In this document: positions 49,511 to 59,311 of the stretch, piece by piece
Layout: each line of letters starts with the position of its first letter
Numbering within the stretch: the stretch's first letter is position 1
Assembly (NCBI RefSeq): GCF_009469605.1
Contig: NZ_SSXU01000017.1
Span: forward strand, 1-64,000
Direction: 5' to 3'
Length of the DNA stretch: 64,000 nucleotides
Source of the DNA: Zoogloea sp. 1C4
GTDB lineage: Bacteria > Pseudomonadota > Gammaproteobacteria > Burkholderiales > Rhodocyclaceae
The notes under the pieces: model-generated
Told to the model about the DNA's origin: nothing
The model's input: only the letters and a program-made list of their open reading frames with translations
The model's database searches: none
Program-made: the position numbers and the translations under genes

Positions 49511-50809
49511 TCAGGGAGCAGCGCGCAGGCGCTCGATGTCGATGACGGCCAGCTGCAGTTCGTAGCGGGCGGCGATGAGTTCGTTGCGGGCGGCACGGAA
49601 GACGCGCTGGGCATCCAGGTAATCGAGAATGCCCCGCTCGCCGAAGCGGTAGGCAGCCTCGGCCACCTTCAGGGCCGCCTCGGCTTCGCGCAGAATGCCG
49701 TTTTCCAGCGCGCTCACCTGGTTGCGGTTGATCTCGTACTGACGGTAAGCGCCCTCCAGAGCCTGGATCAGCGCCAGCTCCTGGGCGGCCAGCTCGCTTC
49801 GGCTGCGGTTGAGCAGCGCACCGGCCTCGGCCACCGGGCCCTGGCGACGATCCCAGATCGGCACCGACACCACCACGCCGAGGCGGGTGTCGCGCAGCTC
49901 GTGGTCGCGATCCTCGGCCACCTTCAGGGCCACCTCGGGCTGGCGGCGCAGGCGTTCGAGCTCCAGCTGGCGCTCGGCGCGGCGCACTTCGGCCTGGTTG
50001 CGCAGCAGCTCGGGGTTGCGGGCCAGCACTTCGGCACGCAGCTGGTCGAGGGGCGACACGCTCACCGCCCCCGACAGGGAACCGTCGAGCTGGAAGTCCG
50101 CCGGCAACCCGGGGCCGACCAGCGCCCGCAGTGCCGCCCTGGCCTGGGCCACGCGCAGGTTGGCACTCTCGGCCGACTTCTGGGCGTTGAGCAGCTCGGT
50201 GTCAGCCTTGATGAGCTCGTAGCGGGGCGATTCGCCGGTATCGACGCGCACCGCCACCTTGCTGCGGATCTGCTCGGCGAGCTGGAGATCCTCGCGGGCG
50301 GCGCGCAGCTCGGCGATGCGCCGGAGCACCTCGAAGAAGCGCTGGTCGAGGCGCGCCAGCAGGTCGTTCTCAAATCCGCGGCGCTCGGCCTGACGGGCCT
50401 CCAGCCCGTGGCCGGCAGCGGCAATGCGCGCCTCGCGCTGCCACGGGTTGTCGATGCGCTGCTGAATGGTCAGCGTCTGGGCGCTGCCGCCGGTCACCCC
50501 GGGCACCCGGGCCTGGGTTCGGCCGGCGAGGAATTCCACATCAGGGTTGGGATAGGCCGCGGCGGTGGTCACCTGGGCGCTGCCGGCTTCCACCAGCGCC
50601 TGGGCGGCAGCGAGGGACGGGTGGCCGGCCCGCGCCAGCTCACGCAGGGCAGGCAGGGAATAGACCGGGGTCGAGGCGGCTGGCGCCACCGGTGGCGCCG
50701 GCGCCCGGGCAGGCGCGGGCGCAGCCGCAGGGGCCCGGCCGGCAGGCGCCGACAGGGCCGGAACTGCCGTCGCCACAAGGGCAACGGCCAGAACGGACTT
50801 GGAGAACAT
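49511..50809 (-). CDS. Outer-membrane efflux channel (CzcC/TolC family)
   Basis: A 432-residue TolC-superfamily protein with a signal peptide (SVLAVALVATAVPALSA) followed by an Ala/Pro-rich linker. Long amphipathic helices carry repeats such as YPNPDVEFLAGRTQ and RLVNS-like barrel segments, with NRNQVSALENGILREAEAAL in the second half. It forms the outer-membrane exit duct with the adaptor and the RND pump, 14 bases upstream of the adaptor gene. Confidence 0.9.
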   Translation of the reverse strand: MFSKSVLAVALVATAVPALSAPAGRAPAAAPAPARAPAPPVAPAASTPVYSLPALRELARAGHPSLAAAQALVEAGSAQVTTAAAYPNPDVEFLAGRTQARVPGVTGGSAQTLTIQQRIDNPWQREARIAAAGHGLEARQAERRGFENDLLARLDQRFFEVLRRIAELRAAREDLQLAEQIRSKVAVRVDTGESPRYELIKADTELLNAQKSAESANLRVAQARAALRALVGPGLPADFQLDGSLSGAVSVSPLDQLRAEVLARNPELLRNQAEVRRAERQLELERLRRQPEVALKVAEDRDHELRDTRLGVVVSVPIWDRRQGPVAEAGALLNRSRSELAAQELALIQALEGAYRQYEINRNQVSALENGILREAEAALKVAEAAYRFGERGILDYLDAQRVFRAARNELIAARYELQLAVIDIERLRAAP

Positions 50810-50913
50810 TTTGATCCTTCAGCGCTTGAACAAGCCGCTGGTATCGATTCACGGAGGACGCGGAAGGGCACGGCCAGAGGCCGCCGGCTCCTTCCGGAGC
50901 AGACAGACAGAAC

Positions 50914-51228
50914 TCAGGCTCGCCTGGGCGGCGGCGACGTGGGGCGGGGAAGGAGCGAGCGGAAGGGTGGCGGAGGCGCCACCGGGCGGCTTTCGACAAG
51001 CGCAGGGGAGACCAGCGTGAAACCGCTGACGAAGGCGGGGCAGTCGAGCGGCTCATCCACCCCGGGATCCTGGGTGAAGGTGGGATTGCCCTGCTCGCTG
51101 ATCTGTTCCACCAGCTCGGACGCCGAATCGAAGGCTTCCGAAGCCGTGGCCGCACCCGCCCATGCCAGCACGAGGCCAGCCAGGGCAAAGGAAAGCAGGC
51201 GAAAGAGGACCAGATGAACAGTGTGCAT
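50914..51228 (-). CDS. Small exported protein heading the RND operon
   Basis: A 104-residue protein with a signal peptide (VLFRLLSFALAGLVLAWAGA) and a short Pro- and Arg-rich C-terminus. It occupies the place of the small periplasmic CzcI-type proteins in other czc operons, but it has a single Cys and only one His in the mature part, so metal binding is unproven. ATG 51228 begins the signal peptide. The first gene of the operon, divergent from dacA with a 116-base promoter gap. Confidence 0.65.
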   Translation of the reverse strand: MHTVHLVLFRLLSFALAGLVLAWAGAATASEAFDSASELVEQISEQGNPTFTQDPGVDEPLDCPAFVSGFTLVSPALVESRPVAPPPPFRSLLPRPTSPPPRRA

Positions 51229-51310
51229 CGCAACATTCAAGACCGGACAGTCTACCGGGAGTTCCCGCCGAAACCGAAAATTCCGCGGCAAACGTGACTA
51301 ACGGCGCGTC

Positions 51311-51316
51311 TATAAT
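51311..51316 (+). promoter_or_regulatory. TATAAT -10 element before dacA
   Basis: A perfect TATAAT 34 bases before the dacA start. It supports 51345 rather than the longer upstream frame, which would begin before the promoter. Confidence 0.5.
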
Positions 51317-51344
51317 CGCACCTTTTCCGCTTTTGCCCCTCGCC

Positions 51345-52469
51345 ATGCTGCAACGCATCATCCTGCTCCTGCTGGTCCTTCCGACCCTCGCCTTCGCCCA
51401 GTTGACACCGCCCCCGGTGGCCGCCAAGGCGTGGCTGCTGCTCGACGTGGGCTCCGGCCAGATCCTCACCACCGAGAAGCCCGACCAGCGCATCGAGCCG
51501 GCGTCGCTCACCAAGCTGATGACCGCCTACCTCACCTTTGCGGCGATCAAGAACAAGACCCTGGCCCTCGACCAGACCATCCCGGTCTCCGAGAAGGCCT
51601 GGAAGGTGCCCGGCTCCAAGATGTTCATCGAGCCCCTCAAGCCGGTGACGGTGGATGAACTGATCCACGGCATGATCATCCAGTCGGGCAACGACGCCTG
51701 CGTGGCGCTGGCCGAAGCCATCGCCGGCTCCGAAGAAGCCTTCGCCCAGCTGATGAACAAGGAAGCCGCGCGCCTGGGCATGAAGAACACCCACTTCGAA
51801 AATTCCACCGGCCTGCCGCATCCGTCGCACCTCACCACCGTGCGCGACCTGTCGATCCTGGCCGCCGCGATCATCCGCGACTTCCCCGAGTTCTACCCGA
51901 TCTACTCGATCAAGGAATACGCCTACAACAAGATCAAGCAGCCCAACCGCAACCGCCTGCTGTTCATTGATCCGACCGTCGACGGCGTCAAGACCGGCCA
52001 CACCGACAGCGCCGGCTACTGCCTGATCGCCTCGGCCAAGCGCAACGACCGCCGTCTGCTGTCGGTGGTCGTCGGCACCACCAGCGACAGCGTGCGCGCC
52101 CAGGAAAGCCAGAAGCTCCTCAACTGGGGCTACCTAGCCTACGACACCGTGAAGGTGTACGGCGCCAACCAGGCGGTCAATGAGTTCCGCGTCTGGAAGG
52201 GCAGCGAGAACACCGTCAAGGCCGGCTTCCTGAACGACTTCGTGCTGTCCCTGCCCAAGGGCGACGGCGCCAAGCTCAAGGCCAACGTGATCAGCCAGCA
52301 GCCGCTGATGGCGCCGCTGGCCAAGGGCCAGCCGGTGGGCACCCTGCAGCTGTCCCTCGACGGCAAGCCGATCGGCGACTACCCCATCGTCGCCCTCGAC
52401 GAAGTGCCCCAGGCCGGCTGGTTCGGCCGCATGTGGGACGCCATCCGCCTGTGGTTCAAGAACCTCTGA
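51345..52469 (+). CDS. dacA: D-alanyl-D-alanine carboxypeptidase (PBP5/6 type)
   Basis: A 374-residue periplasmic enzyme that removes the terminal D-Ala from peptidoglycan stems. Signal peptide MLQRIILLLLVLPTLAFA. Catalytic motifs: SLTK at 54-57, SGN at 114-116 and KTG at 216-218. The C-terminal PBP5 beta-domain is followed by an amphipathic anchor (GWFGRMWDAIRLWFKNL) that tethers it to the inner membrane. Unlike the PBP1C homologue in this window, all active-site motifs are intact. A hairpin after the stop separates it from ybeD. Confidence 0.95.
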   Translation: MLQRIILLLLVLPTLAFAQLTPPPVAAKAWLLLDVGSGQILTTEKPDQRIEPASLTKLMTAYLTFAAIKNKTLALDQTIPVSEKAWKVPGSKMFIEPLKPVTVDELIHGMIIQSGNDACVALAEAIAGSEEAFAQLMNKEAARLGMKNTHFENSTGLPHPSHLTTVRDLSILAAAIIRDFPEFYPIYSIKEYAYNKIKQPNRNRLLFIDPTVDGVKTGHTDSAGYCLIASAKRNDRRLLSVVVGTTSDSVRAQESQKLLNWGYLAYDTVKVYGANQAVNEFRVWKGSENTVKAGFLNDFVLSLPKGDGAKLKANVISQQPLMAPLAKGQPVGTLQLSLDGKPIGDYPIVALDEVPQAGWFGRMWDAIRLWFKNL

Positions 52470-52481
52470 GCCAGCGCTGAA

Positions 52482-52514
52482 CAAGGCCGGGATTCATCCC
52501 GGCCTTGAACTTTC
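52482..52514 (+). terminator. Terminator after dacA
   Basis: An 11-bp perfect stem, CAAGGCCGGGA/TCCCGGCCTTG, with a TTCA loop at 52482-52507, followed by AACTTTCC. The T-run is weak, so partial read-through into ybeD-lipB-lipA is possible. Confidence 0.65.
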
Positions 52515-52606
52515 CGCCCCTCGCACCCATCTTGAGATCATCCGGTGTCCGCGGATGCCGCTTCAACGCCCCTCACGCCTCCCTTTCACGCCTCCTTATC
52601 CAGGCC

Positions 52607-52876
52607 ATGACTGAAGAACGCCAGACCCTGCTCGAGTTTCCCTGCGAGTTCCCGATCAAGATCATGGGCGCGCGGGTCGATCACTTCGCCCAGACGGTGC
52701 TGGAGGTCGTGCTCCGCCACGCCCCCGATTTCGAGCCCGGCTCGATGCAGATGCGCCCCTCGTCCAAGGGCAACTACCTGGCGATCACCTGCACCCTCAA
52801 CGCCACCTCGCAGCTGCAGCTCGACAACCTGTACCGCGAGCTGTCGTCCCACCCGATGGTGAAGGTCGTCCTGTGA
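52607..52876 (+). CDS. ybeD: YbeD/DUF493-family protein
   Basis: An 89-residue ACT-like small protein: [20 protein letters not shown] near the start and [20 protein letters not shown] in the middle are typical of YbeD. It is conserved between dacA and lipB in proteobacteria, suggesting a link to lipoate metabolism, but its role is unproven. The ATG at 52607 begins the family N-terminus. It overlaps lipB by 4 nt (GTGA). Confidence 0.92.
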   Translation: MTEERQTLLEFPCEFPIKIMGARVDHFAQTVLEVVLRHAPDFEPGSMQMRPSSKGNYLAITCTLNATSQLQLDNLYRELSSHPMVKVVL

Positions 52877-53490
52877 TCGTCCGCCGCCTCGGCCTCGCCC
52901 CCTACGAGCCCACCTGGCGGGCGATGCAGGAATTCACCGCCACCCGCGACGACGCCACCCCCGACGAGCTGTGGCTGGTGCAGCACCCGCCGGTCTACAC
53001 CCTCGGCCAGGCCGGCAAGCCCGAGCACCTGATCCACGCCACCGAGATTCCGCTCGTCAAGATCGACCGGGGCGGCCAGATCACCTACCACGGCCCCGGC
53101 CAGGTGGTCGGCTACCTGCTCCTCGACCTGCACCGCCGCCAGCTCAAGGTGCGCGAGATGGTCAATCTGCTCGAACAGGCCATCATCGACTGCATCGCCG
53201 ACTACGGCCTCGACGCCCGCCGCAAGGACGGCGCGCCGGGTGTCTACATCGACGGCGCCAAGATCGCCGCGCTGGGCCTGCGCGTGAAGAACGGCTGCTC
53301 CTACCACGGCCTGTCCCTCAACGTCGATATGGACTTGACACCATTTACCTGGATCAATCCCTGCGGCTATAGTGGGCTCAAGACCATACAACTCAAAGAC
53401 TTCGGCGTCACCGAAGCGCCCGACACCGTCGCCGAGCGGCTGCTCGGCCATCTGCGGCGGCACTTTCCCGATACCGCCCCCACTGCCTGA
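52873..53490 (+). CDS. lipB: Octanoyl-(acyl carrier protein):protein N-octanoyltransferase
   Basis: A 205-residue LipB starting with GTG inside the ybeD stop. Motifs: [35 protein letters not shown], and [20 protein letters not shown] with the catalytic Lys, then YHGLSLNV. The catalytic Cys lies in INPCGYSGL. It moves octanoate from ACP onto lipoyl domains, the step before LipA. Confidence 0.95.
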   Translation: MIVRRLGLAPYEPTWRAMQEFTATRDDATPDELWLVQHPPVYTLGQAGKPEHLIHATEIPLVKIDRGGQITYHGPGQVVGYLLLDLHRRQLKVREMVNLLEQAIIDCIADYGLDARRKDGAPGVYIDGAKIAALGLRVKNGCSYHGLSLNVDMDLTPFTWINPCGYSGLKTIQLKDFGVTEAPDTVAERLLGHLRRHFPDTAPTA

Positions 53491-53508
53491 CCAAAGGACG
53501 CAGCCCCC

Positions 53509-54456
53509 ATGGAATCCGAGAGCCGCAAACAGCGCGGCGCCGAAAAGACCGCCCGCATCCCGATCAAGATCGTCCCGGCCGAACGCCTCAAGAAGCCGGA
53601 GTGGATCCGCATCAAGCTCGGCGCCGGTGCCGAAGTCGAGCGCTTCAACGAGATCAAGGACACCCTGCGCGAGCACAAGCTCCACACCGTGTGCGAGGAA
53701 GCCTCCTGCCCGAACATCCACGAATGCTTCGGCAAGGGCACGGCCACCTTCATGATCATGGGCGACATCTGCACCCGCCGCTGCCCCTTCTGCGACGTGG
53801 GCCACGGCCGCCCCGAGCCCCTCAACGCCAACGAGCCGGCCGATCTCGCCAAGACCATCGCCGCGATGCGCCTCAACTACGTGGTGATCACCAGCGTGGA
53901 CCGCGACGACCTGCGCGACGGCGGCGCCCAGCACTTCGTCGAGTGCATCCGCTCCACCCGCGAGGCCAGCCCCAAGACCAGCATCGAAGTGCTCGTGCCG
54001 GATTTCCGCGGCCGCATGGAGATCGCCCTCGACATCTTCGACCAGGCCCCGCCGGACGTAATGAACCACAACCTCGAGACCGTGCCGCGCCTCTACAAGC
54101 AGGCCCGCCCGGGTGCGGATTACGCCTACTCGCTGGAGCTCCTCAAGCAGTTCAAGGCCCGCCACCCCGATGTGAGCACCAAGTCCGGCCTGATGGTCGG
54201 CCTCGGCGAAACCGACGACGAGATCCTCGAAGTGATGCGCGACATGCGCGCCCACAACGTGGACATGCTCACCATCGGCCAGTACCTCCAGCCCTCCGGC
54301 GGCCACCTGCCGGTGCTGCGCTACGTCCATCCCGACACCTTCAAGATGTTCGAGACCGAAGCGCTCAAGATGGGCTTCAAGAACGCCGCCTGCGGCCCCA
54401 TGGTCCGCTCCAGCTACTGGGCCGACCAGCAGGCCCACGGTGCAGGCGTGGTGTAA
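53509..54456 (+). CDS. lipA: Lipoyl synthase
   Basis: A 315-residue radical-SAM enzyme inserting two sulfurs into protein-bound octanoate. The radical-SAM cluster is C88/C92/C95 (CTRRCPFC); the auxiliary, sacrificial cluster is C62, C67 and C73 ([12 protein letters not shown]). The C-terminal segment [12 protein letters not shown] ends with the conserved RSSY serine. Eighteen bases after lipB. A strong terminator follows. Confidence 0.96.
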   Translation: MESESRKQRGAEKTARIPIKIVPAERLKKPEWIRIKLGAGAEVERFNEIKDTLREHKLHTVCEEASCPNIHECFGKGTATFMIMGDICTRRCPFCDVGHGRPEPLNANEPADLAKTIAAMRLNYVVITSVDRDDLRDGGAQHFVECIRSTREASPKTSIEVLVPDFRGRMEIALDIFDQAPPDVMNHNLETVPRLYKQARPGADYAYSLELLKQFKARHPDVSTKSGLMVGLGETDDEILEVMRDMRAHNVDMLTIGQYLQPSGGHLPVLRYVHPDTFKMFETEALKMGFKNAACGPMVRSSYWADQQAHGAGVV

Positions 54457-54476
54457 GCCACCGCAGCCTGGCCCGC

Positions 54477-54505
54477 GAATGCCCCGCTCAGGCGGGGCAT
54501 TTTCA
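54477..54505 (+). terminator. Terminator after lipA
   Basis: AATGCCCCGC/GCGGGGCATT with a TCAG loop, followed by TTCATTTGG. It ends the ybeD-lipB-lipA transcript. Confidence 0.85.
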
Positions 54506-54582
54506 TTTGGACGGGAACTCCCGGCGCCCGCCCGGGGTCCGTCCCATTCCACAACAAAAACACCCCAACTCCAGGAGATCCC

Positions 54583-55128
54583 ATGACCCAAGCCCTTTTC
54601 GACATCCCCCTCAACAAGATCGACGGCACCCCCGCCACCCTCGCCGAGCACGCCGGCAAGGTACTGCTGGTGGTCAATGTGGCCTCCAAGTGCGGCCTCA
54701 CCAAGCAGTACGAAGGGCTCGAGGCGCTGCACGAGCGCTTTGCCGACAAGGGTTTCACCGTGCTGGGCTTCCCGGCCAACGATTTTGCCGGTCAGGAGCC
54801 GGGCACCGACGCCGAGATCGCCAGCTTCTGCACCGCCAACTTCGGCGTGCAGTTTCCGATGTACAGCAAGCTCGTCGCCACCGGGCCGGACAAGCATCCC
54901 CTGTACGCGACCCTGACCGCGGCCAAGCCCGAAACCGAAGACCGCCAGGGCATGGAGGACATGCTGCGCGGTTACAAGATCGAGCCGACCGCCGCGCCCG
55001 AGGTGGTGTGGAACTTCGAGAAGTTCCTGATCGGCCGCGACGGCACCGTCCTCCGCCGCTTCGCGCCGGATACCGCCCCCGACGCCGACAAGCTGGTGGC
55101 CGCCATCGAGACCGCCATCACCGGCTGA
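54583..55128 (+). CDS. Glutathione peroxidase family protein
   Basis: A 181-residue thioredoxin-fold peroxidase. The peroxidatic Cys 37 is in NVASKCGLT; Gln 71 (FAGQEPG) and Trp 143/Asn 144 (VVWNFEKFLI) complete the active-site set. Cysteine instead of selenocysteine, and no signal peptide, so cytoplasmic; such bacterial enzymes often use thioredoxin rather than glutathione. AGGAG precedes the start. Monocistronic. Confidence 0.93.
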   Translation: MTQALFDIPLNKIDGTPATLAEHAGKVLLVVNVASKCGLTKQYEGLEALHERFADKGFTVLGFPANDFAGQEPGTDAEIASFCTANFGVQFPMYSKLVATGPDKHPLYATLTAAKPETEDRQGMEDMLRGYKIEPTAAPEVVWNFEKFLIGRDGTVLRRFAPDTAPDADKLVAAIETAITG

Positions 55129-55270
55129 TCCTCGCCTGCCGGCGGCGCCCGTCGCCGGCCCGCCCCGGGGCATCGCCCCGGGCGCCCGAACCGTAAATCA
55201 GGGTCAAACATCGCCCCCGCCGGCCGTTAATGCCCGGACCACCGTCCGTCCATTCCGCCGGAGACCCGCG

Positions 55271-56503
55271 ATGCCGACCGTCCACGCGCCCCCCGCCGCC
55301 AGCGCCGCCACCCAGCCCAACCCGACCAATTTCGCCATCACGCTGATGGAGCACCTGGTGGTGCCCACCTTCGTGCTGGACGCCGAGCAGCGGGTGCTCA
55401 TCTGGAACCGCGCCTGCGAGCGCCTCACCGGCATCCCGGCCCACGAAGTCATCGGCACGCGCGATCACTGGCGCGCCTTCTACGACAGCCCACGGCCCTG
55501 CCTGGCCGATCTGGTGGCCGGCGATGACTGGTCGCTGATCGACAAGCTCTACACCACCCACGACGAACCCAACACCCCGGCCCACGGCGTGCACGCCGAA
55601 AACTGGTGCACCATGCCGCGCCGAGGCAGGCAGCTGTATCTGGTGGTCGATGCCGGCCCGGTGTTCGACGACGCCGGCAAGCTCATCGCGGTGGTCGAAA
55701 CCCTGCGCGACAACACCGAGAGCAAGCTCACCCAGATCAAGGTGGCCGAGCAGGCCAGCCTGCTCCAGCACCACTACGACGAGCACGAGCGCGAAGCCAA
55801 GATGGCCCGGCGCATCCTCGACCACCAGATCCGCACCGACCTCATCCGCCAGGCCGGCATCCACTACACGGTGATGCCCGCCACCAACTTCTCGGGCGAC
55901 CTGATCCTCGCCGCCCGCTCGCCCGACGGCCGGCTCCACGCGCTGCTGGCCGACGCCACCGGCCACGGCCTGGCCGCCGCGGTGAGCGTGCTGCCGGTGG
56001 TGCAGGAGTTCTACCGCCTGGTGGAGCAGAACGAGCCCCTCGCCGGCATCGTGGACGCCATCAACTTCGTGCTCGCCAACTCGCTGCCGGCGGGGCGCTT
56101 CGTGGCCGCTGCGTTCGTCAGCCTCGACGAGCAGGCGCGGGAAGGCGAAGCCTGGGTCGGCGGCATCCCCGGGGTGCAGATGATCGACGACAGCGGCCGC
56201 ATCGTGCGTCGCTTCGAATCCCGCAACCTGCCCCTGGGCGTCACCCGCGAAGCCGACGGCATCCGCGCCTTCGAGCGCTTCAGCTGGGCCGAGCCCGCCC
56301 GGCTGGTGATGCTCTCCGACGGCGTCGTCGAAGCCACCGCCCCCGACGGCGAAGCCTTCGGCGAGGCCCGCCTCGCCCACAGCCTCGGCAGCCCCCGCAG
56401 CGAAGACCTGATCGCCCGCCTGCGCGCTGCCCTCACCACCCACCTCGCCGGCACCCCGGCCCACGACGACATCTCGATCCTGGTCATCGACTGCCCGGCG
56501 TAA
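55271..56503 (+). CDS. PAS-linked SpoIIE/PP2C-type phosphatase
   Basis: A 410-residue cytoplasmic protein. Residues 15-155 are a PAS sensor (LVVPTFVLDAEQRVLIWNRA); a helical linker with HHYDEHEREAKM leads to a PPM phosphatase of the SpoIIE type (about 200-410). Metal ligands are seen in NFSGDLIL, LLADATGHGLAA, MLSDGVVEA and DDISILVI. The sequence VMPATNFSGD keeps the GD but has Asn before FSGD. It probably dephosphorylates an anti-anti-sigma-like protein; no such partner is encoded next to it. A terminator follows. Confidence 0.88.
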   Translation: MPTVHAPPAASAATQPNPTNFAITLMEHLVVPTFVLDAEQRVLIWNRACERLTGIPAHEVIGTRDHWRAFYDSPRPCLADLVAGDDWSLIDKLYTTHDEPNTPAHGVHAENWCTMPRRGRQLYLVVDAGPVFDDAGKLIAVVETLRDNTESKLTQIKVAEQASLLQHHYDEHEREAKMARRILDHQIRTDLIRQAGIHYTVMPATNFSGDLILAARSPDGRLHALLADATGHGLAAAVSVLPVVQEFYRLVEQNEPLAGIVDAINFVLANSLPAGRFVAAAFVSLDEQAREGEAWVGGIPGVQMIDDSGRIVRRFESRNLPLGVTREADGIRAFERFSWAEPARLVMLSDGVVEATAPDGEAFGEARLAHSLGSPRSEDLIARLRAALTTHLAGTPAHDDISILVIDCPA

Positions 56504-56523
56504 GCCACCGGCGGCAAAACGAC

Positions 56524-56557
56524 AAAAGGCGGCACCCGCACCCGGGGCCGCCTTTTT
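56524..56557. terminator. Terminator between convergent genes
   Basis: AAAAGGCGGC pairs with GCCGCCTTTTT around a CG-rich loop. An A-run on one side and a T-run on the other let it serve both the phosphatase gene and the convergent porin gene. Confidence 0.85.
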
Positions 56558-56578
56558 GCATTTCTGCCTGACGTGGGA

Positions 56579-57433
56579 TCAGAAGGTTCGATTGACCGAC
56601 GCGATCCAGGTGCCTGCGCCCATGTCCTTGGTGGTGCCGTTGCCGGCGACGCTGGGGTAATTCTTCCAGTAGTCGGTGCCTACCGTCGCGGTGTAGGCGA
56701 GGCCCAGCACCCAGCCGCCGTCCATGGTCTTGGTCACGCCGGCCTTGTAGTCGGAGTAGCTGAGGCCGGTGGAGTGGGTGATGGTCTGGCGGCCGGCGTG
56801 GAGCATGCCCGTCCAGCCGGGCAGGAATTCGTAGGTGGCGTTGGCCTCGATATACCACGAGCCGGAGGTGTCGCTGCCCGTCACCCCCGCGCCGGGCTTG
56901 CCGGGGAAGGCGCCGAAGCCGGCGTTGTTGTCGTTGAAGCCGAAGTAGCCCACGTCGGTCATGGCCCGCGAGTACTTCACGTTGAGCCACTTCCAGGTGC
57001 CCGAAAGGTAGAGCTCGGTGGAGTTGTAGCGCTTGCTGGCATAGCTGCCGGCGGGGGTGATCTTGTCGTAGTTGGCCCCCGGGAAGAGGAACTGCAGCAC
57101 GCCCACGTCGTAGCTGAAGTCATCCACCGCGCCCCGGTAGCCGCCGTACAGGTCCACCTCGATGTTGGCGTTGGCGTACAGGTTGCCACTGGTGTTGGAG
57201 AGCCAGGCGCCGGCGTAGAAGCCGCTCGCGTGGGCGTAGTCGACGCCGCCCTGCAGCGCCGGGTTGCCCCAGGTCTGACGGATGCCGCGGAAGACGTACT
57301 CCGACACGATGCCGACGTTGCTGGTCAGCGCCGGGGCGGGGGCCGGCGCGTCTTCGGCGAAGGCCGGCGCGGCAAGTGCCGGCAGGCCCAGCAAAAGGGC
57401 AAGGCGCAGGGCTTTCGGGGTCGTGGTTTTCAT
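56579..57433 (-). CDS. TorF-family putative porin
   Basis: A 284-residue outer-membrane beta-barrel of the TorF (Gcw_chp) type. Signal peptide RLALLLGLPALAAPAFAED. The barrel opens with LTSNVGIVSEYVFRGIRQTW and ends in a terminal Phe (WIASVNRTF), as OMPs do. GAGG stands seven bases before ATG 57433, whereas the upstream ATG at 57439 is too close to it. It is divergent from the APC permease with 176 bases between, so the two are probably co-regulated to move one solute across both membranes. Substrate unknown. Confidence 0.85.
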   Translation of the reverse strand: MKTTTPKALRLALLLGLPALAAPAFAEDAPAPAPALTSNVGIVSEYVFRGIRQTWGNPALQGGVDYAHASGFYAGAWLSNTSGNLYANANIEVDLYGGYRGAVDDFSYDVGVLQFLFPGANYDKITPAGSYASKRYNSTELYLSGTWKWLNVKYSRAMTDVGYFGFNDNNAGFGAFPGKPGAGVTGSDTSGSWYIEANATYEFLPGWTGMLHAGRQTITHSTGLSYSDYKAGVTKTMDGGWVLGLAYTATVGTDYWKNYPSVAGNGTTKDMGAGTWIASVNRTF

Positions 57434-57609
57434 GGTCATGCCTCTGTCGGTGTTGGGGTGATGCCATTCCACGCCCGCGCGCGGTGATCCTCAATTCCCC
57501 CTCCGACCTACTCCCAAAGTCGAATTGTTCAGTGCACCAACGAAGCCGAGAGTGCAGCCGTATCGCATTGATTGCGGTGTGACTTTTTCGACCTTCGAGG
57601 AGTACGCAG

Positions 57610-59298
57610 ATGAACACGACGACAGTGGATGCCGTATCAGGCGGCATCGAGAGTGGCGGCGCGACGCTCCACCGCCGGATAGGCTGGGCCGGCGCCTTCT
57701 GGGTGGCCAGCGGCGTACCGGCGCTGGTGCTTTTCTCCATCGGCTCCATCGCCGCCACGGTGGGCAAGCCGTCGTGGGCGGTGTGGATCATCTCCATCGC
57801 CTTCGGCTTCCTGCAGTCCTTCACCTACGCCGAGATCGCCGGGTTGTTCCCGCACAAGTCGGGCGGCGCGTCGGTGTATGGGGCGGTGGCCTGGGTGCGC
57901 TACAGCAAGATGCTGGCGCCGCTCTCGGTGTGGTGTAACTGGCTGGCGTGGTCGCCGGTGCTGGCGATCGGCTCGGGGCTGGCGGCGGGCTACATCCTGT
58001 CGATCCTGTTCGCGCCGGACGCCGCCATCAACACCTGGCAGATCACCCTGATGGACCTGGGCTTCATCAAGGGCGGCCTGGCGCTGCGGGTGAACGCCAC
58101 CTTCGTGGTGGGCGCCGCGGTGCTGCTGGCGGCCTTCGCGATCCAGCACCGGGGCATCCTGCAGGCGGCGCGCATGCAGATGGTGCTGGGCGTCGCCGCC
58201 CTCGCCCCGCTGATGCTGATCGGCCTGTGGCCGCTGGTTTCTGGTGACGTGCCGGGTGCCAACCTGGCGCCGCTCTACCCCCTCGCCAAGGACGCCGGCG
58301 GGGCGGTGATCGACGGCGCCTGGGACATGGCCGGCTTCACCCTCATCGCCGGCGGGCTGTTCATGGCCGCGTGGTCCACCTACGGCTTCGAGACGGCGGT
58401 GTGCTACACCCGCGAGTTCCGCAACCCGCGCACCGACACCTTCAAGGCCATCCTGTACTCGGGCCTGCTGTGCATCTTCGTGTTCACCGTGGTGCCCCTC
58501 GCCTTCCAGGGCAGCCTGGGCCTGGGCCAGCTGGTCACCCCGGCGGTGCTCGACGCCGCCGGCAACGTGGTCACCCCCGCGGTGTACGACGGTATCCTGT
58601 CGCCGGACATCTACAGCGGCATGGGCGTGGCCCAGGCCATGGCCCACATGCTGGGCGGCGGCCCGCTGGTCGAGCACGTGCTGATGGCCATGCTGGTGCT
58701 GGCCCTGGTGCTGTCGATCATGACCTCCATGGCCGGCTCGTCCCGCACCCTCTACCAGGCCTCGGTGGATGGCTGGCTGCCCAAGTACCTCTCCAACGTC
58801 AATGGCAACGGCGCCCCCACCGCCGCGATGTGGACGGATCTGGGCTTCAACCTGCTCCTGCTGCTGATGTCCGACTACGTGTTCGTGCTGGCCATCTCCA
58901 ACGTCTGCTACATCCTCTTCAACTTCCTCAACCTCAACGCCGCCTGGATCCACCGCATCGACCGCCCGCGCTGGCCGCGCCCCTACCGCGCGCCCACCTG
59001 GCTGATCGCCGTGGGTACCGTGCTGGCCTTCGTCAATCTGGCGCTGATGGGCATGGGCGCCGACATCTGGGGCGCCGGCACCCTGGCCACCGGCCTGCTG
59101 GCGGCGGCGCTGATCCTGCCGGTGTTCTTCTACCGCCACTACATCGTCGACAAGGGCCAGTTCCCGGCGGCGATGCTCGAAGACATGCACCTGGGCAGCG
59201 AATCGGGCGTCGGCACCCGCGCCGGCATCCTCCCCTGGCTCACCCTGGTCGGTGGCGCTGCGGTGATCGCCATCGCCCACGCCGTGGCCGTGATCTGA
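57610..59298 (+). CDS. APC-superfamily amino acid/amine permease
   Basis: A 562-residue inner-membrane carrier with about twelve to fourteen spans. The first helix carries the GAFWVASGVPALVLFSIGSI break typical of APC transporters; YGFETAVCYTREFRNPRTD and LSIMTSMAGSSRTLYQAS follow, the latter diagnostic of amino acid permeases. It imports an amino acid or amine; the following N-demethylase genes suggest an N-methylated one. The next gene starts 13 bases after its stop. Preceded by GAGG at 57597-57600. Confidence 0.87.
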   Translation: MNTTTVDAVSGGIESGGATLHRRIGWAGAFWVASGVPALVLFSIGSIAATVGKPSWAVWIISIAFGFLQSFTYAEIAGLFPHKSGGASVYGAVAWVRYSKMLAPLSVWCNWLAWSPVLAIGSGLAAGYILSILFAPDAAINTWQITLMDLGFIKGGLALRVNATFVVGAAVLLAAFAIQHRGILQAARMQMVLGVAALAPLMLIGLWPLVSGDVPGANLAPLYPLAKDAGGAVIDGAWDMAGFTLIAGGLFMAAWSTYGFETAVCYTREFRNPRTDTFKAILYSGLLCIFVFTVVPLAFQGSLGLGQLVTPAVLDAAGNVVTPAVYDGILSPDIYSGMGVAQAMAHMLGGGPLVEHVLMAMLVLALVLSIMTSMAGSSRTLYQASVDGWLPKYLSNVNGNGAPTAAMWTDLGFNLLLLLMSDYVFVLAISNVCYILFNFLNLNAAWIHRIDRPRWPRPYRAPTWLIAVGTVLAFVNLALMGMGADIWGAGTLATGLLAAALILPVFFYRHYIVDKGQFPAAMLEDMHLGSESGVGTRAGILPWLTLVGGAAVIAIAHAVAVI

Positions 59299-59311
59299 GG
59301 AGGCCGCCGCC

